From assembly GCA_047495785.1 (NCBI GenBank), contig JBLDXI010000042.1, positions 2,356,001-2,420,000 on the forward strand: a stretch of DNA of 64,000 nucleotides, written 5' to 3'. The position numbers were made by a program, and so were the translations under genes. A model generated the notes under the pieces. That model was given only the letters and a program-made list of their open reading frames with translations, made no database searches and had not been told where the DNA came from. Source of the DNA: Lepidodermella squamata (lineage: Eukaryota > Gastrotricha). Below, piece by piece: positions 39,600 through 50,503 of this stretch; position 1 is the stretch's first letter; each line of letters opens with the position of its first letter.

Positions 39600-40277
39600 T
39601 CACGAATAATCAAAAAAGAAAGCAAAGAAGTTAGTTTCACGTCTAGCTGTTGCAAACATGGAATTTCCGTCGTAAGAAAGAATACGGAAATCGCTAATAA
39701 CAAATGATTTCCCAAAATGCGCATCCTCCGCATCAGCTCTACAGTCATCCTCTATTTCATCCCGACCAAATATTTTCATCATAATTCGGTAAAACAGCTC
39801 CGGTTCCAGCATCTTCACGGACTTTTCGTTCTCCGAAACTGCTCTTTCCAGATCCGTGGCGAGATCATTGCGATTGGCCAAATAATGGTCCATGTTGCAG
39901 GAAAATGACACAAACATAGCCCGAACTGCTTTCCTGATCGATATTTTATCAGCCTCAATACAATCAACAGTTTTTCTCCGGTCCCACTTTTCAAGGATCT
40001 GATCATCGAAGGCTTCTCGAGACTCGAAGTAATCGACAGGCACAACGATAGCGCGAAATTGCCAATCACCCGCCGCGCTGGCTTTCAATCTCGGGTTAGG
40101 CGTGCGTTCGTAATCCTCCCCTGTCCATTTACGCTCGAATTCTGCGACGACGTTGATGTTCGAAGCCGAAACTCTTTCGTTGACGGAAACTCCATGGCAA
40201 TCCATGAATAAAACAGCGGGCATCGAGTAAAGTTTGTACGCATTTTTCGCGAATTTCTCCCTGATTACGGAAGCCAT
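39600..40277 (-). CDS. Protein of unknown function (225 aa)
   Basis: Single-exon open frame from ATG at 40277 to TGA at 39600, beginning MASVIREKFAKNAYKLY. It is a mixed, charged, probably soluble protein with no signal peptide or membrane segment. Notable segments: YSMPAVLFMDCHGVSVNE, IVVPVDYFESREAF, and a C-terminal SFVISDFRILSYDGNSMF. No family is recognised. An acceptor-like TTTGTATAG lies about 21 nt upstream of the ATG, so the gene is probably spliced in its 5'UTR or trans-spliced. The composition of charged and aromatic residues looks like a real protein. Confidence 0.6.
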   Translation of the reverse strand: MASVIREKFAKNAYKLYSMPAVLFMDCHGVSVNERVSASNINVVAEFERKWTGEDYERTPNPRLKASAAGDWQFRAIVVPVDYFESREAFDDQILEKWDRRKTVDCIEADKISIRKAVRAMFVSFSCNMDHYLANRNDLATDLERAVSENEKSVKMLEPELFYRIMMKIFGRDEIEDDCRADAEDAHFGKSFVISDFRILSYDGNSMFATARRETNFFAFFFDYS

Positions 40278-40743
40278 GTTTCTATTCAATAAAATTTTCT
40301 ATACAAATAAAAAATTTAAGAATAAACTTTAAATAGAAGAATTTAAACGCGGAAAAAGGGCACAAATGCTTTTTAAATAACAAAAATTGGCAGTTTTTAT
40401 TACAGTTCACTGAGATGGTGGCAGCGGCTATACCATATCAATATATATATCAATATATATGTTTTTGAATGATCCCTCTATACACCTGTAAATGTATTGC
40501 AGCAATTGATAAATAATACTGTTGGAACAAAATCCTAGACTTATGTATGCACCCCAGCTAGTGGCTATAACATACTGCCGATGGCAAATGTAGTTAGCTC
40601 CCACGCCCGGGTACTATGTAAAATCGTTAAATCATTGCATAGAGAATAGAGTTACCTCTAGGTAACTCTAGGTACCTCTAGGTAACTCTATTCTCTATGA
40701 ATTATTGTAAATACATAAGGTTCAAATAAAGAAGATTTTGTTT
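40278..40743. other. Intergenic with palindrome
   Basis: AT-rich spacer with a TATA/CAATATATAT simple stretch near 40436-40462 and the 62-bp palindrome listed separately. No coding sequence. Confidence 0.4.
40638..40699. repeat. 62-bp palindrome
   Basis: Perfect 20-bp arms CATAGAGAATAGAGTTACCT and its reverse complement enclose a centre built from repeats of TCTAGGTAAC/TACC. It lies just past the 3' end of the minus-strand gene at 40744. Confidence 0.85.
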
Positions 40744-41460
40744 TTATTTGAAAACCCCGAATTTCTTCTTACCATTCGGGTCAACTTCATAGTCTGGCTT
40801 TTGAACTGGATTTTCACCCAAGTGCGTGTAAGTTTTCATTGAATCCGTCAAATGTTGCTGCTTTTCGGCCAGCGTCAACAGAGGTTCGCCTCCGATCTTG
40901 CGTCTCCGTTCCGCTTCATTGGCCTTCAAATTCGCAAAATCTTGCCGGTTACTGTCGTCAACAAATCTCTCCTCCAAAGCCGACCCTGGATCGTCCAAGA
41001 GAAGTTTTTTCTGAGCGTCCGGGCCAGGCGTCACGTTCGCCTTTGACCATGCATAGGTTGCTTCAATCGCATCGCCAACTGTGCCTTTTCTTTCATTCTC
41101 AGGAACGGCAATGAACTTTAAAATGAAGGGTTTAACTTCAGGCCGATTCAAATGATCTTCGACAATTTTTATTCGCTGTTCCAACGGCACACCAGTACCA
41201 GGATCCGAGAACCTTTCCAACATCCCTCTCACGCTTTTGTACGAAAACGTGTGGTGAAGAGTAATTAGAGACTCGAACAACACAGGGTTCACTTTCTGAA
41301 GAGCTGGCGGTATTTGACTCGGCGGCAGAACAGTTCCATCTGAAGCAGTGACCTGGATTCCCGGGTTAGCAGGGTCGCTGCTTTTTTTCACGTAGTAACG
41401 CGCCACATCCTTGCCGTTTTCGTCCTTTTTAACCAGTGTATAGGTAGTAACGCCCTTCAT
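40744..41460 (-). CDS. Truncated duplicate of the exon at 42123-43160
   Basis: The open frame runs from 41490 but its first ATG is at 41460 (238 aa). From YTLVKKDENGKDVARYYVKK onward, about 69 residues are identical to the larger paralog, followed by diverged but alignable sequence to the end. It lacks the upstream MMIKSD segment and the 12-residue repeats. Just upstream of the homologous part sits the duplicated block 41529-41918, so the 5' part was replaced. It could be an alternative last exon, a small gene or a decaying duplicate. Coding potential is intact. Confidence 0.5.
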   Translation of the reverse strand: MKGVTTYTLVKKDENGKDVARYYVKKSSDPANPGIQVTASDGTVLPPSQIPPALQKVNPVLFESLITLHHTFSYKSVRGMLERFSDPGTGVPLEQRIKIVEDHLNRPEVKPFILKFIAVPENERKGTVGDAIEATYAWSKANVTPGPDAQKKLLLDDPGSALEERFVDDSNRQDFANLKANEAERRRKIGGEPLLTLAEKQQHLTDSMKTYTHLGENPVQKPDYEVDPNGKKKFGVFK

Positions 41461-41528
41461 CAAGGCATCAATAGTTTTCGAATTGAGCACTTGCTTTTCC
41501 GAAATTTTGCAAAACAGCCCAGCGACCG

Positions 41529-41918
41529 TTATATACTGCGCTCCGTGTTGTTATACCTTGAAATTCGGCAATTGTTCTCATTCAATCTTCAATCGATAAT
41601 AACAACTACAATTATGACATCTAAATTATAATAATTAAAGCGGGATGCAATAAAGAAGTCCCTATGAAACAAAACATACGCCTTTTGCAATCGTTGCCAT
41701 GTCGAATATCACTCGATCCTGATCAGACATCGTCCCCATATGCAACACTGAATGCCTGTTTTACATAGTCCGCAGTTGACCTTTCCGATATTAAAATTGA
41801 TACCTTATATTCCAGAAATTGAGCTGGAATCTGGGCTTTTTCGTGTCGATTTCATGGCAGTTGTAAACCGGATAACTAAAACCATCAAACCAAATTACGT
41901 AGAATGAAAGGTGTATCA
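41529..41918 (+). repeat. Duplicated segment, copy 2
   Basis: Direct copy of 37318-37650 with additional internal sequence near 41700-41810. It lies between the two paralogous minus-strand exons. Confidence 0.8.
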
Positions 41919-42122
41919 GTAACCGAAATTGGTTTCAGTAACCGAATTGCCGTTATTCATGTTTCAATTCAATTGAAAGTTTCTAAATAAAACCAAAATT
42001 TCAAGAGTAAAATTTTAATAGCAGAATTGAACTCTTGACAACAACCGGTATGCAATTTAAACGCTGGAATTAATGGCACACAATTTGTCACGTTTTGATT
42101 ACAGCTCACTGGAGTAGAGCGG

Positions 42123-43160
42123 TTATGTAGTTGGTTTGGCAACCCCAATGTTCCCCCCGTTATTCGTGTCGACTATATAGGGTGGATTTTTAACTGGATG
42201 TTGACCCAAGTTCGAGTAAGTTGTCATTGAAGACTTCGCTATCCGTTGCCTGTCGTCCAGTGTCAACGGAGGGTCATTCCTACTCAATGCCGCTTCATTG
42301 GCCTTCAAAGTATCAAAATCTTGCCGGTTACTGTCGTCAACAAATCTCTCCTCAAGAGCCGACCCTGGATCGTCCAAGAGTAGATTTCTCTGAGCATCTG
42401 GACCTGCCGCCAAGTTCGGCGGGTATAAGGCATAGGTTGCTTGAATCGCATCGCCAACTGTGCCTTTTCTTTCATTCTCAGGAACGGCAATGAACTTTAA
42501 AATGAAGGGTTTAACTTCAGGCTGATTCAAATGATCTTCCACAATTTGTATTCGCTGTTCCAACGGCACACCAGAATCCGGGTCCAAAAACCATTCCAAC
42601 ATCTTACACAAGCTACTGTAGGAAAACGTGTGGTGAAGAGTAATTAGAGACTCGAACAACACAGGGTTCACTTTCTGAAGAGCTGGCGGTATTTGACTCG
42701 GCGGCAGAACAGTTCCATCTGAAGCAGTGACCTGGATTCCCGGGTTAGCAGGGTCGCTGCTTTTTTTCACGTAGTAACGCGCCACATCCTTGCCGTTTTC
42801 GTCCTTTTTAACCAGTGTATAGGTAGGTGGTGTAAGTGATTTTTTGTCGGCTTTACTAGGACCGCTGCCTCCGTTTTCGTTAGCAGTGTTATTGGGACCG
42901 CTGCCTCCGTTTTCGTTAGCAGTGTTATTGGGACCGCTGCCTCTGTTTTCGTTAGCAGGGTTATTGGGACCGCTGCCTCCGTTTTCGTTAGCAGGGTTAT
43001 TGGGACCGCTGCCTCCGTTTTCGTTAGCAGTGTTATTGGGACCGCTGCCTCCGTTTTCGTCAGCAGTGTTATTGGGACCGCTGCCTTCGACAACTAGAAA
43101 GTAGCCATCGTCCAGATTTACGGTATACTCGTTGTATTTTTTATCGCTTTTAATCATCAT
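42123..43160 (-). CDS. Probable last exon of the SecA-like gene (345 aa)
   Basis: The exon opens right after a strong acceptor (TATATTTCCAG) with MMIKSDKKYNEYTVNLDDGY in phase 0, the phase in which the exon ending at 50504 finishes. Joined in this way the five visible exons give a whole number of codons. It contains six tandem 12-residue repeats of the type GSGPNNTANENG, then a charged, soluble domain (YTLVKKDENGKDVARYYVKK, PPSQIPPALQKVNPVLFESL) and a stop at 42123. It could also be a separate gene starting at this ATG. The fusion requires a 7.3-kb intron filled with repeats. No known domain is recognised. Confidence 0.55.
   Translation of the reverse strand: MMIKSDKKYNEYTVNLDDGYFLVVEGSGPNNTADENGGSGPNNTANENGGSGPNNPANENGGSGPNNPANENRGSGPNNTANENGGSGPNNTANENGGSGPSKADKKSLTPPTYTLVKKDENGKDVARYYVKKSSDPANPGIQVTASDGTVLPPSQIPPALQKVNPVLFESLITLHHTFSYSSLCKMLEWFLDPDSGVPLEQRIQIVEDHLNQPEVKPFILKFIAVPENERKGTVGDAIQATYALYPPNLAAGPDAQRNLLLDDPGSALEERFVDDSNRQDFDTLKANEAALSRNDPPLTLDDRQRIAKSSMTTYSNLGQHPVKNPPYIVDTNNGGNIGVAKPTT
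42860..43084 (-). repeat. Coding minisatellite, 36-bp unit x about 6
   Basis: A 36-nt unit repeated six times almost without change, in frame, encoding GSGPNN(T/P)A(N/D)ENG. Near identity of the copies suggests recent expansion or homogenisation. Confidence 0.9.
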
Positions 43161-43402
43161 CTGGAAATATACAAGAAGCATTGCCTGTGAACTAGAAGAA
43201 TATACTGTATCAGTGGTGAGGCGCCTCGACCCTTTTTAATTGCTAAACGTCGCGAGACAAATTCCAGAAATAATTCATTGTATCAGAGTATCAGTGTGAT
43301 TGCTTTCTGAAAGCAGAGCATTTCACAATTAAATTACACATGAATTCAGGTTTAGTTTTTTTAACTCGTTTATAAACTCGTTTTTTGCAACCAGGTAAAG
43401 TA

Positions 43403-44488
43403 CAGGGTGTTCAAGAAATAATAGCCAGGCTATTTTTAGCGTTGGACTTCAGCCGGACGACTCGCGACTTTTCTAACACTGAAGACGCGAGTCTTAACGG
43501 CGTTTTTTGTAAAAGCGGGAACTTTTGTTTTGACCTTGATTTTTTTTTATTCCCACCTCAAAACCAAAAATTGAAAAAAAATCCAAACCAAAAAGAAGAT
43601 GACGTCAGATGACGTCGAAACGTCACAATCTCAAATAAAAAAGGAAAATGGTCGCAAATTCTTCGCGCTGTTGTTCACATTAAAAATGAAAAAAAAATCG
43701 TCGAGGAAATAGCATCATCAAAAATCACATTTCGTGAATCGGAACTGAAAGGTATTGATTACAATAGCCAAGTTGATGAAAAATGATAGGTGAAATATGG
43801 ACCAACAGTTTCCGGCTGGACATTTTAAGATTACTCAACCAATTTGTGGTATTTTTGTTTCTGATTAATTATTCAAAGTAACGCGTCTTACTGTAGTTAC
43901 TGTACTTACTAAAGTTGGGTTTTTGGACCTTTTTGCTTTATATATGGGCGGAGAAGTAACAGCTTGCTATTGGCGGGAAAAAGCAATCGCCGTACATAAC
44001 TTTTAGGAACGAACGCGATGGGAAATGGGAATTGTTTTCCTGAATCACATTAATATGCTGATTTTCAATAACCGCTTTCGAAGTAACTCGGCGACGCAAA
44101 AAATTGAGCCATTTTCGCAAGTCTGCGCGGAAATGTTTCCTCTCACACTGGCTTTCATTTTTCATGGTGACAGTTACCCCGAATGTCATCGGGAAAAGTA
44201 AAACGAGGTATTGAGCTGAGAGCTGAGTAAAATGGCAAAGCAGCAAATGAAAGTTGGATTGGAATGTTTTCGTTATGAATTTCATAAAATTATAAAGTAT
44301 TCAAAAACCGAATTGAGAGATATATTTTTTAATTTTTCCATCTATTTCGACACGCGATATTGAAAACTGAAATCGGTGGGTTGATTTGGGCTAGATGGTT
44401 CAGGATCCAGCTTGACATCTTGCTCGCGTGTCGTCTGGCTTAAGTCTAACGCTAAACATAGCCTGGCTATTATTTCTTGAACACCCTG
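43403..44488. mobile_element. Non-autonomous mariner/Tc1-like element, 1086 bp
   Basis: Terminal inverted repeats of about 65 bp begin CAGGGTGTTCAAGAAATAAT at both ends and are flanked by TA (43401-43402 and 44489-44490). The interior has only short frames, with no transposase recognised. Confidence 0.85.
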
Positions 44489-44988
44489 TATGAGCCTTTC
44501 TCAACTTCAAACGTAAAATATTTTGAACAAAAAATTTGCAATCCCTTCCAAGTACGTTTCGGGTTGGCATATTCGCGCTTAAATAAGTACGCGTTTTCAA
44601 CTATTCAACGAATAGACACACAGCGAACTGACACAACGAATAGTTGCACGAAATAAAATTTTCAATAATATGTTGTTTACATTAGGAACGGGTTTTATTC
44701 GTTTATTGGGCAAAGATGAGGCGCGCAGCCGTGGGCTCGTTCTTTGACGTTTCTATGGCTCGCATGGAATGAAAATGATTCGCTGTGTGTCTTAGTTCAG
44801 TTGCTGGTCGTGCAGCTACTATCGAAAAAATGTGGACCCGATCAGCTGAGGCGATGTAACAGGGCAGTTAACGTTGAGCGTCGCGCTCAGGTTCGAATAA
44901 AAACCGCACGGATGGATCAAAATTGATCCGACTAGCACGCACGAGAAAACTTAACATTGTTTAAATCGAAGGGTCGACCGACGAAGGA

Positions 44989-45060
44989 GACAAATATAGC
45001 ATTCGTTTTAAAAATATAGTATTAGTAGATGTGCTCATGCAATATTTTTTGATACAGCAC
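44989..45060 (+). repeat. Flanking repeat, left copy
   Basis: Begins GACAAATATAGCATTCG and includes TGCTCATGCAATATTT. A similar copy occurs at 46647-46720, so the 45.0-46.7 kb block is bracketed by direct repeats. Confidence 0.6.
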
Positions 45061-45061
45061 T

Positions 45062-45580
45062 CGTAAATCGTTTATATCTGAACTCGCCGTACTCGATTTA
45101 CTCATCTCCACTCGTCTTCGACTCGTTCCGATTCGTAAATCTCGGCCGGCTCCGTTGAGATATAGACTCTTTACTCGTGCTATATCAGACAAATATAGAA
45201 TTGTCCCCAGAAACATAGGTCGAGTAGCTTTGACAATTCGATATTTTACGGTATAACATACGTAAATCGTTTATATCTGAACTCGCCGTACTCGATTTAC
45301 TCATCTCCACTCGTCTTCGACTCGTTCCGATTCGTAAATCTCGGCCGGCTCCGTTGAGATATAGACTCTTTACTCGTGCTATATCAGACAAATATAGAAT
45401 TGTCCCCAGAAACATAGGTCGAGTAGCTTTGACAATTCGATATTTTACGGTATAACATACGTAAATCGTTTATATCTGAACTCGCCGTACTCGATTTACT
45501 CATCTCCACTCGTCTTCGACTCGTTCCGATTCGTAAATCTCGGCCGGCTCCGTTCAGATATATACTCTTTACTCGTGCTA
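45062..45580 (+). repeat. 199-bp tandem repeat, about 2.6 copies
   Basis: Units start at about 45062, 45261 and 45460 with CGTAAATCGTTTATATCTGA and are nearly identical. Open frames in the units are mutual copies without coding support. Confidence 0.9.
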
Positions 45581-45593
45581 TATATTATATAAT

Positions 45594-45728
45594 ATACGGA
45601 AGACAAGAAGGGTATATGGGTTTATAATCGCCTGAAGGCTTATATTTCGGCCTGAGGCGCAGCCGAAGGACGAAATATAAGCCTGAAGGCGATTTTAAAC
45701 CCATATAACCTGATTGGCTTCCGTATAT
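45594..45728. repeat. 135-bp imperfect palindrome
   Basis: Outer arms ATACGGAAG/CTTCCGTAT and inner arms of about 40 bp (TATATGGGTTTATAATCGCC against GGCGATTTTAAACCCATATA), with a short loop near 45655. It would fold as a long hairpin. Confidence 0.85.
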
Positions 45729-46646
45729 GTGTGTTATCCGGGTCGTATCGTAAAATTTTCAGGGTTACTAGTATTGTATGGTACACTCTCGCTGAATTTC
45801 TATTGATTTGATTTGAAATTAAAAGATCCAACTTAAAAAAATCATGAAATTTGTTTCTCGTTCATTTTTTTCTCGCATTCTTCATTTTGCGAGGTTTTGG
45901 TTTGTTTTTCACATCGAATTTCCCGCATTTCTCGCATGCTCAACAAATTGCTGCTACTGAATCACAAAATTGGGCTGTCGGATGCAAGATGGTTCTGCTC
46001 GGTTGGATTTGGATGGCTATCAATGCGACTTTCAAGCGACGCTTCGACTTTCAAACGAAAGGCTGCTATTTGCCATGGTGTCAGGAATCGCTCGATTTTC
46101 GAACCATGCCGTTCTGTATCTTCTAGCTTTCAATGTCGCAATCGATGCCCTGTTGCGATTTCTCGGATTCTCGGATCCAATGCTGCCTGAGCTGTCTTCG
46201 ATTTCATCGAAAGCTGGCCGATCGTTGCTTGATCCCCGCGACATCCTGGACGAATTCTGCCCGATTTTGCGAATCTCTGGACGAGTTCTGCCCGATTTTC
46301 ACGAGCTCATGGCCAAGTGCTGTTCGATGGAGGTGAATGCTGCCCGATTTGATACCGGTCCCGCGCTTTTTCTTCCGGAGTTCTGCCCAATTTTCACCCC
46401 ATTTTTGTGATTTTCAATAAAATCGTTTTGAAGTGTTGCTTGAGCTTTTTTGGGTTTCTCTTGTGTGTTTGACAAGTGGGGTTTTTGGTGATATTTTCTG
46501 GACAAGCGGGCATTTTTTGATATAAAAATATCAAAAAATCCCTGCCTGTTTAGAAAATATCAAAAAATCCCTGCTTGGAAGAAGGTTTTATGAGTTTATA
46601 ATTCGGCCATTAAGAAGGCATATTTTACGATACGATCCGGATAACA

Positions 46647-46720
46647 GACAAATATAGCATTCGCTCAAAAAATATAGTGTTAGTACCCTTGCTCATGCAA
46701 TATTTGTATGGTATAACATG
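46647..46720 (+). repeat. Flanking repeat, right copy
   Basis: Similar to 44989-45060 (GACAAATATAGCATTCG, then TGCTCATGCAATATTT), followed by ATGAGTAAAGAG. Confidence 0.6.
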
Positions 46721-46892
46721 AGTAAAGAGTTCAGATATAAACCTCCGGAACCTGATTTTTAGAAAATTTTCAAAGGACGAAAATTTTACGAGACATTTTG
46801 CCTGAAATTCCGCCAGAAAAACCCATATCCCCCGGCTTATTTTGGACAGCCTCCAACTACAGAAAATTCAATCGAACCTTGACAGTTTTTAA

Positions 46893-47902
46893 CCCTCTAA
46901 TGCCGAAAACGTGTATACTCAAACTGGCGCTATTCACCTTGAATTTTCATACTTCCCGATTTTTGCCGGCCTAGCCGCTTGGCAATTTTTTAGTTGGCCA
47001 TCAAGGCTCCCCGATTCCGAAAACCGCAAAGTCGGCGCGTTGATTGCGTAACACAGGTGAGTGCGCGCGTCAGGTGGTCGGATGATTTGTGTGTATACTC
47101 AATCAATTTTTTGTATAAACACATGGCGGCCGCCCGGACGGCCGGTTTTGAGTGAATGATTAGACTCCGTTGTGTGTAAAGTCAGTTGCCAATTGAGTTT
47201 ACTCATGCCGGGCGCCGATAGCTATAATTTACAGTCATTTTTTAAATGTTTTGTGGTAAATAATAATTATTCGGGGTGACCAGCTTTTAGGTGGCGGTCT
47301 AGTGTTGCGCCACACACTGTTGCGTAACAACAATCAGCTCGCAATTGTTGCTCAATACTGAGCTCTTTCTCACAATGCTTGCTCGGAAATAAAAGGCAGC
47401 CAGGCAGAGCGCAAAATAACACATCAATATTACTTAGTTTAAGGTTTTATCTGGATACTATTAGCCTATTTGCAAAAAATTGCCCATACCTGTCGCGGCT
47501 TCGCAGCGATTTTCGTCAGCGCGCCGCAACCCCGCCGATTGCCGAATCTATACCCGTGCTGTTTAGCTGCTGGTCGTGCCGGCGAATCATGTCGACCTTT
47601 GGTTTAGGCTACTCACGGCAATTTCTTTAATTTTTTCAAATTTTTTCAAATTTCATGAATAAAATACATGTGGTGTTGCGCTCTTCCGGTGTTAACTCAA
47701 GTGCGTATTTATACAATTTTTTTTGCACGAGTAAACTCAATTGGCACAGGTGTATACTCAGTTTCATAATTCAAAGTCCAAAAAAGGAGGTCCCGGTTGA
47801 GTAAACACACGTAGATAGCTGTATATACTCATTTTGAGTCAGTTTTGACCGATTGAGTAAACTCAGTTTGTATAAAGCCGAGAAGCTGCCGGCATTAGAG
47901 GG
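46893..47902. mobile_element. piggyBac-like non-autonomous element, 1010 bp
   Basis: Ends read CCCTCTAATGCCG and CGGCATTAGAGGG, flanked by TTAA on both sides (46889-46892 and 47903-47906), the target-site and tip pattern of piggyBac elements. Inside, the motif GTATACTCA or GTAAACTCA recurs many times near both ends. No transposase frame is seen. Confidence 0.85.
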
Positions 47903-47906
47903 TTAA

Positions 47907-49071
47907 ACTTTAGTATTTTAGTGAGAATAGCACTGAACTGCGTTGAGAGCACCAATTCGTTATCGGGGTTTCAAATCCCTCAACATGCATTTCACTTTTT
48001 TATTTTTAAATCTGCTCACAAATTGTATCTCGCTTTAATGTGAACTTCAGCCCTAATCTAAATATTCAGACTAAGCTGTCCGAAATTATCCCAGTTGTAT
48101 CCGAAATTAGCTGATTCAGTTAGCTGTGAATACCTGTGCACATCTTGGAGGTTTATTACACTTTGATAAAAGGATGAATCATAACAAGTTTTTTTGTCGA
48201 TTTTTTTGCCTTCGCTGCTGCGCTGCTCTTCGAGAAAATACGCCAAGTCAGAGATTTCAACTGAAGGCTGACAGGACAAAAAATCACACAGACCCTATGA
48301 CAATACTTAGCCCCATTACCATGCGAGCGGAGCGTGAGCCGGTCTTGGTAGTTTTTTCAAATCAAAACCGCCCGAGTCAGCCATTAACCCGCCAACGCCT
48401 ACGACGTGTATACACGCGTTTTTCACTTATAATACCCGACAAATTCAGATTTCATCAATCAGCCTTTTCTTTCCACCTGATAATTTATTTCACTATGATT
48501 GCGATAAAAAACATCGACCTCGAAAATTTTTTGCTAAGACACCTGTGCCCTCTGTCGACGCAAAGTTGGCAACTGCCTAAACGCTGGTTTACACGCTTAT
48601 GGTGCGTCTTAACACGCCACAATGTTCACACTACTAGTGCGTGTTCACACGCGAACGACTTTGCGTCACAACACGCCAAAGACATTAACTAGGGCAAAAA
48701 TAGCTATAAAACGCGAGCTGAATGCATTGAAAAAAATCAGAGTTTCATCGATACGTAGTTTTTGAGATTTTCTGATCTTTTTCTGGCAATTCAACTGGCA
48801 TTTGCATGGCTTCTGGCGAAAGGGCTAGGTAAACCTGCTGAATACCGCGCTGGCTATTAATACCGAAAACAATCAAATTGATTGCGCAAGCGGCCTGATT
48901 TCGGCATCGCGCGCTACCTTGTCAATTCAATCACTAATCAATGAAAACCTGAACTATTTAATTTTATCATTTTAAATTTTTTTCATAATTTGCAACCTGA
49001 ATGATTGATTATTGTTGATTTTAGCAAAGATCGTTGACATTCCTGCAATTTCCGAATAAAAGTGGCGGAAT
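47907..49071. other. Repeat-rich intron sequence without recognised feature
   Basis: Lies inside the long putative intron of the SecA-like gene. The plus-strand open frame at 48126-48692 has no domain, signal or splice support. Confidence 0.4.
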
Positions 49072-49190
49072 GTCTATTCGTACATAGTATGTACGCGAAA
49101 ATTGCTATTCGTACATAGGTATGTACGCAGAAATTGCTATTCGTACATAACTATGTACGCGAAAATTGCTATTCGTACATAGTTTCGATA
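49072..49190 (+). repeat. Tandem repeat of about 35 bp with internal palindromes
   Basis: Three to four copies of CTATTCGTACATA...TATGTACGCGAAAATTG. Each contains the palindrome GTACATA-TATGTAC around a variable centre. Confidence 0.85.
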
Positions 49191-49667
49191 TGCTTTTTTC
49201 TAAGATAGACAACTTCCTCAATTTTCACCCCATCAATCTAATTTTTTGCGTGCTGATAGCTGACCATCAGGCCTATCTCCCCTCAAAAAATCACCATTGG
49301 ACCCCCTAAGGTAGATTCGCAAAATGGCATTATTTGAATTGTTTTTCACGACCCTAGCTTGAATACTTTGGAAGATAATCTGACGAAATTTGACCACTAG
49401 ATAGGCCTCACTTTGCTGCATCTCCCTGTGAAATTCCATGCGAAGCGACCGCCTCTTTCAGCTATATGCGGCTAGTCTTAGATGGTCGACGTCCGTAATT
49501 AACACTACTTTATTTTTATAAACAACACTAGCCTGTTCAACCAGCGAACACCAGGGCATGACCGGCCCTCGACTCGGGTTTCTCACAGGCCCAGCTGGTC
49601 CTCTGCTCTGGTGGTTTTACTAAGCCACTAGTTTTCTCTTTTCATCCGGTAAGATCCGCTCAAGCCC

Positions 49668-49840
49668 GTACCCTAGCACTCGGTTTCGTGAAGCTGGGGC
49701 GGGGGCCTTAGGCAAGCCCACTCAGCGTGGATCTGCCAATTGTTAATTCATCGGACTGGATCCATCCATAGCCGTACCCTCGCACTCCGTTTCGTGATGC
49801 TTGGGCGGGGCCTTAAGCAAGTCCATTCCGCGTGGCTCTG
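49668..49840 (+). repeat. Diverged direct duplication, period about 105 bp
   Basis: GTACCCTAGCACTCGGTTTCG at 49668 and GTACCCTCGCACTCCGTTTCG at 49773, each followed by similar GC-rich sequence. The 49.5-50.3 kb stretch is more GC-rich than its surroundings and may be an unclassified repeat. Confidence 0.6.
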
Positions 49841-50503
49841 GATTCGGTTTCGAGATCGTTGACCAGTCTAGGCTACAATCCTTGGATGCCCGGCCCTGGA
49901 TGATCTGCTTTCAGAGCATTCAAAAAGGGTGCCCACTTAGACGGTTAAGGCCTGATATTTTTGCAAACACACTTAACACGCAACGGACGTCGAAAATTCA
50001 AAAATATATGGTTAAGGACAGTAAATTTGTCATGGCGAAAGCCTGGATGATGAGGACGCACGTCTGATACCATTATGGTTCAGGCCAGTCTGTGATCCCC
50101 CGATTGCAGTGGCACTGTAGGGGCCGGTTTGATGGCCCGATCGGCGTGGTTTCTGAGCCAAATGCCCCAGTAAGTTAGGGGGAGGAGGGGGGGGGGAGCC
50201 GCTTTTCCGATTCAGTAGTATGAAACTAGCGCAGAGACACGCCCCGGACCCCTGTCGGACCCGCGTGAAATTGGCCGGTTTCCTAGGGTGTTGGCCTAGG
50301 ATTCGGGGCACATTTTTTCACTAGTTTCAATTAAAACACCATTTACTATTTAGAGTAGCGGGGTATAGTTAAATAATGTATCCAATATTAAATATGTACA
50401 ATCAAGTAGCTGAACACCGGTAAAAAAAGGAATGCAGTCAAAAATTTTCGCAAGAAGGGGAAAATTCAAATACCTATATTTAAAATATTATCTGAGCGCT
50501 CAC

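Noticed and set aside
45970-46410. 146-aa plus-strand frame with repeated EFCPI-like segments
   Set aside because: The repetition follows a DNA-level repeat (TCTGCCCGATTTT) and there is no other coding evidence.
47940-47990. tRNA-like T-arm sequence (GGGGTTTCAAATCCC)
   Set aside because: No matching D-arm, anticodon arm or acceptor stem could be assembled.
48126-48692. 188-aa plus-strand frame
   Set aside because: Low-complexity tail, no domain, and it lies in a repeat-rich intron.
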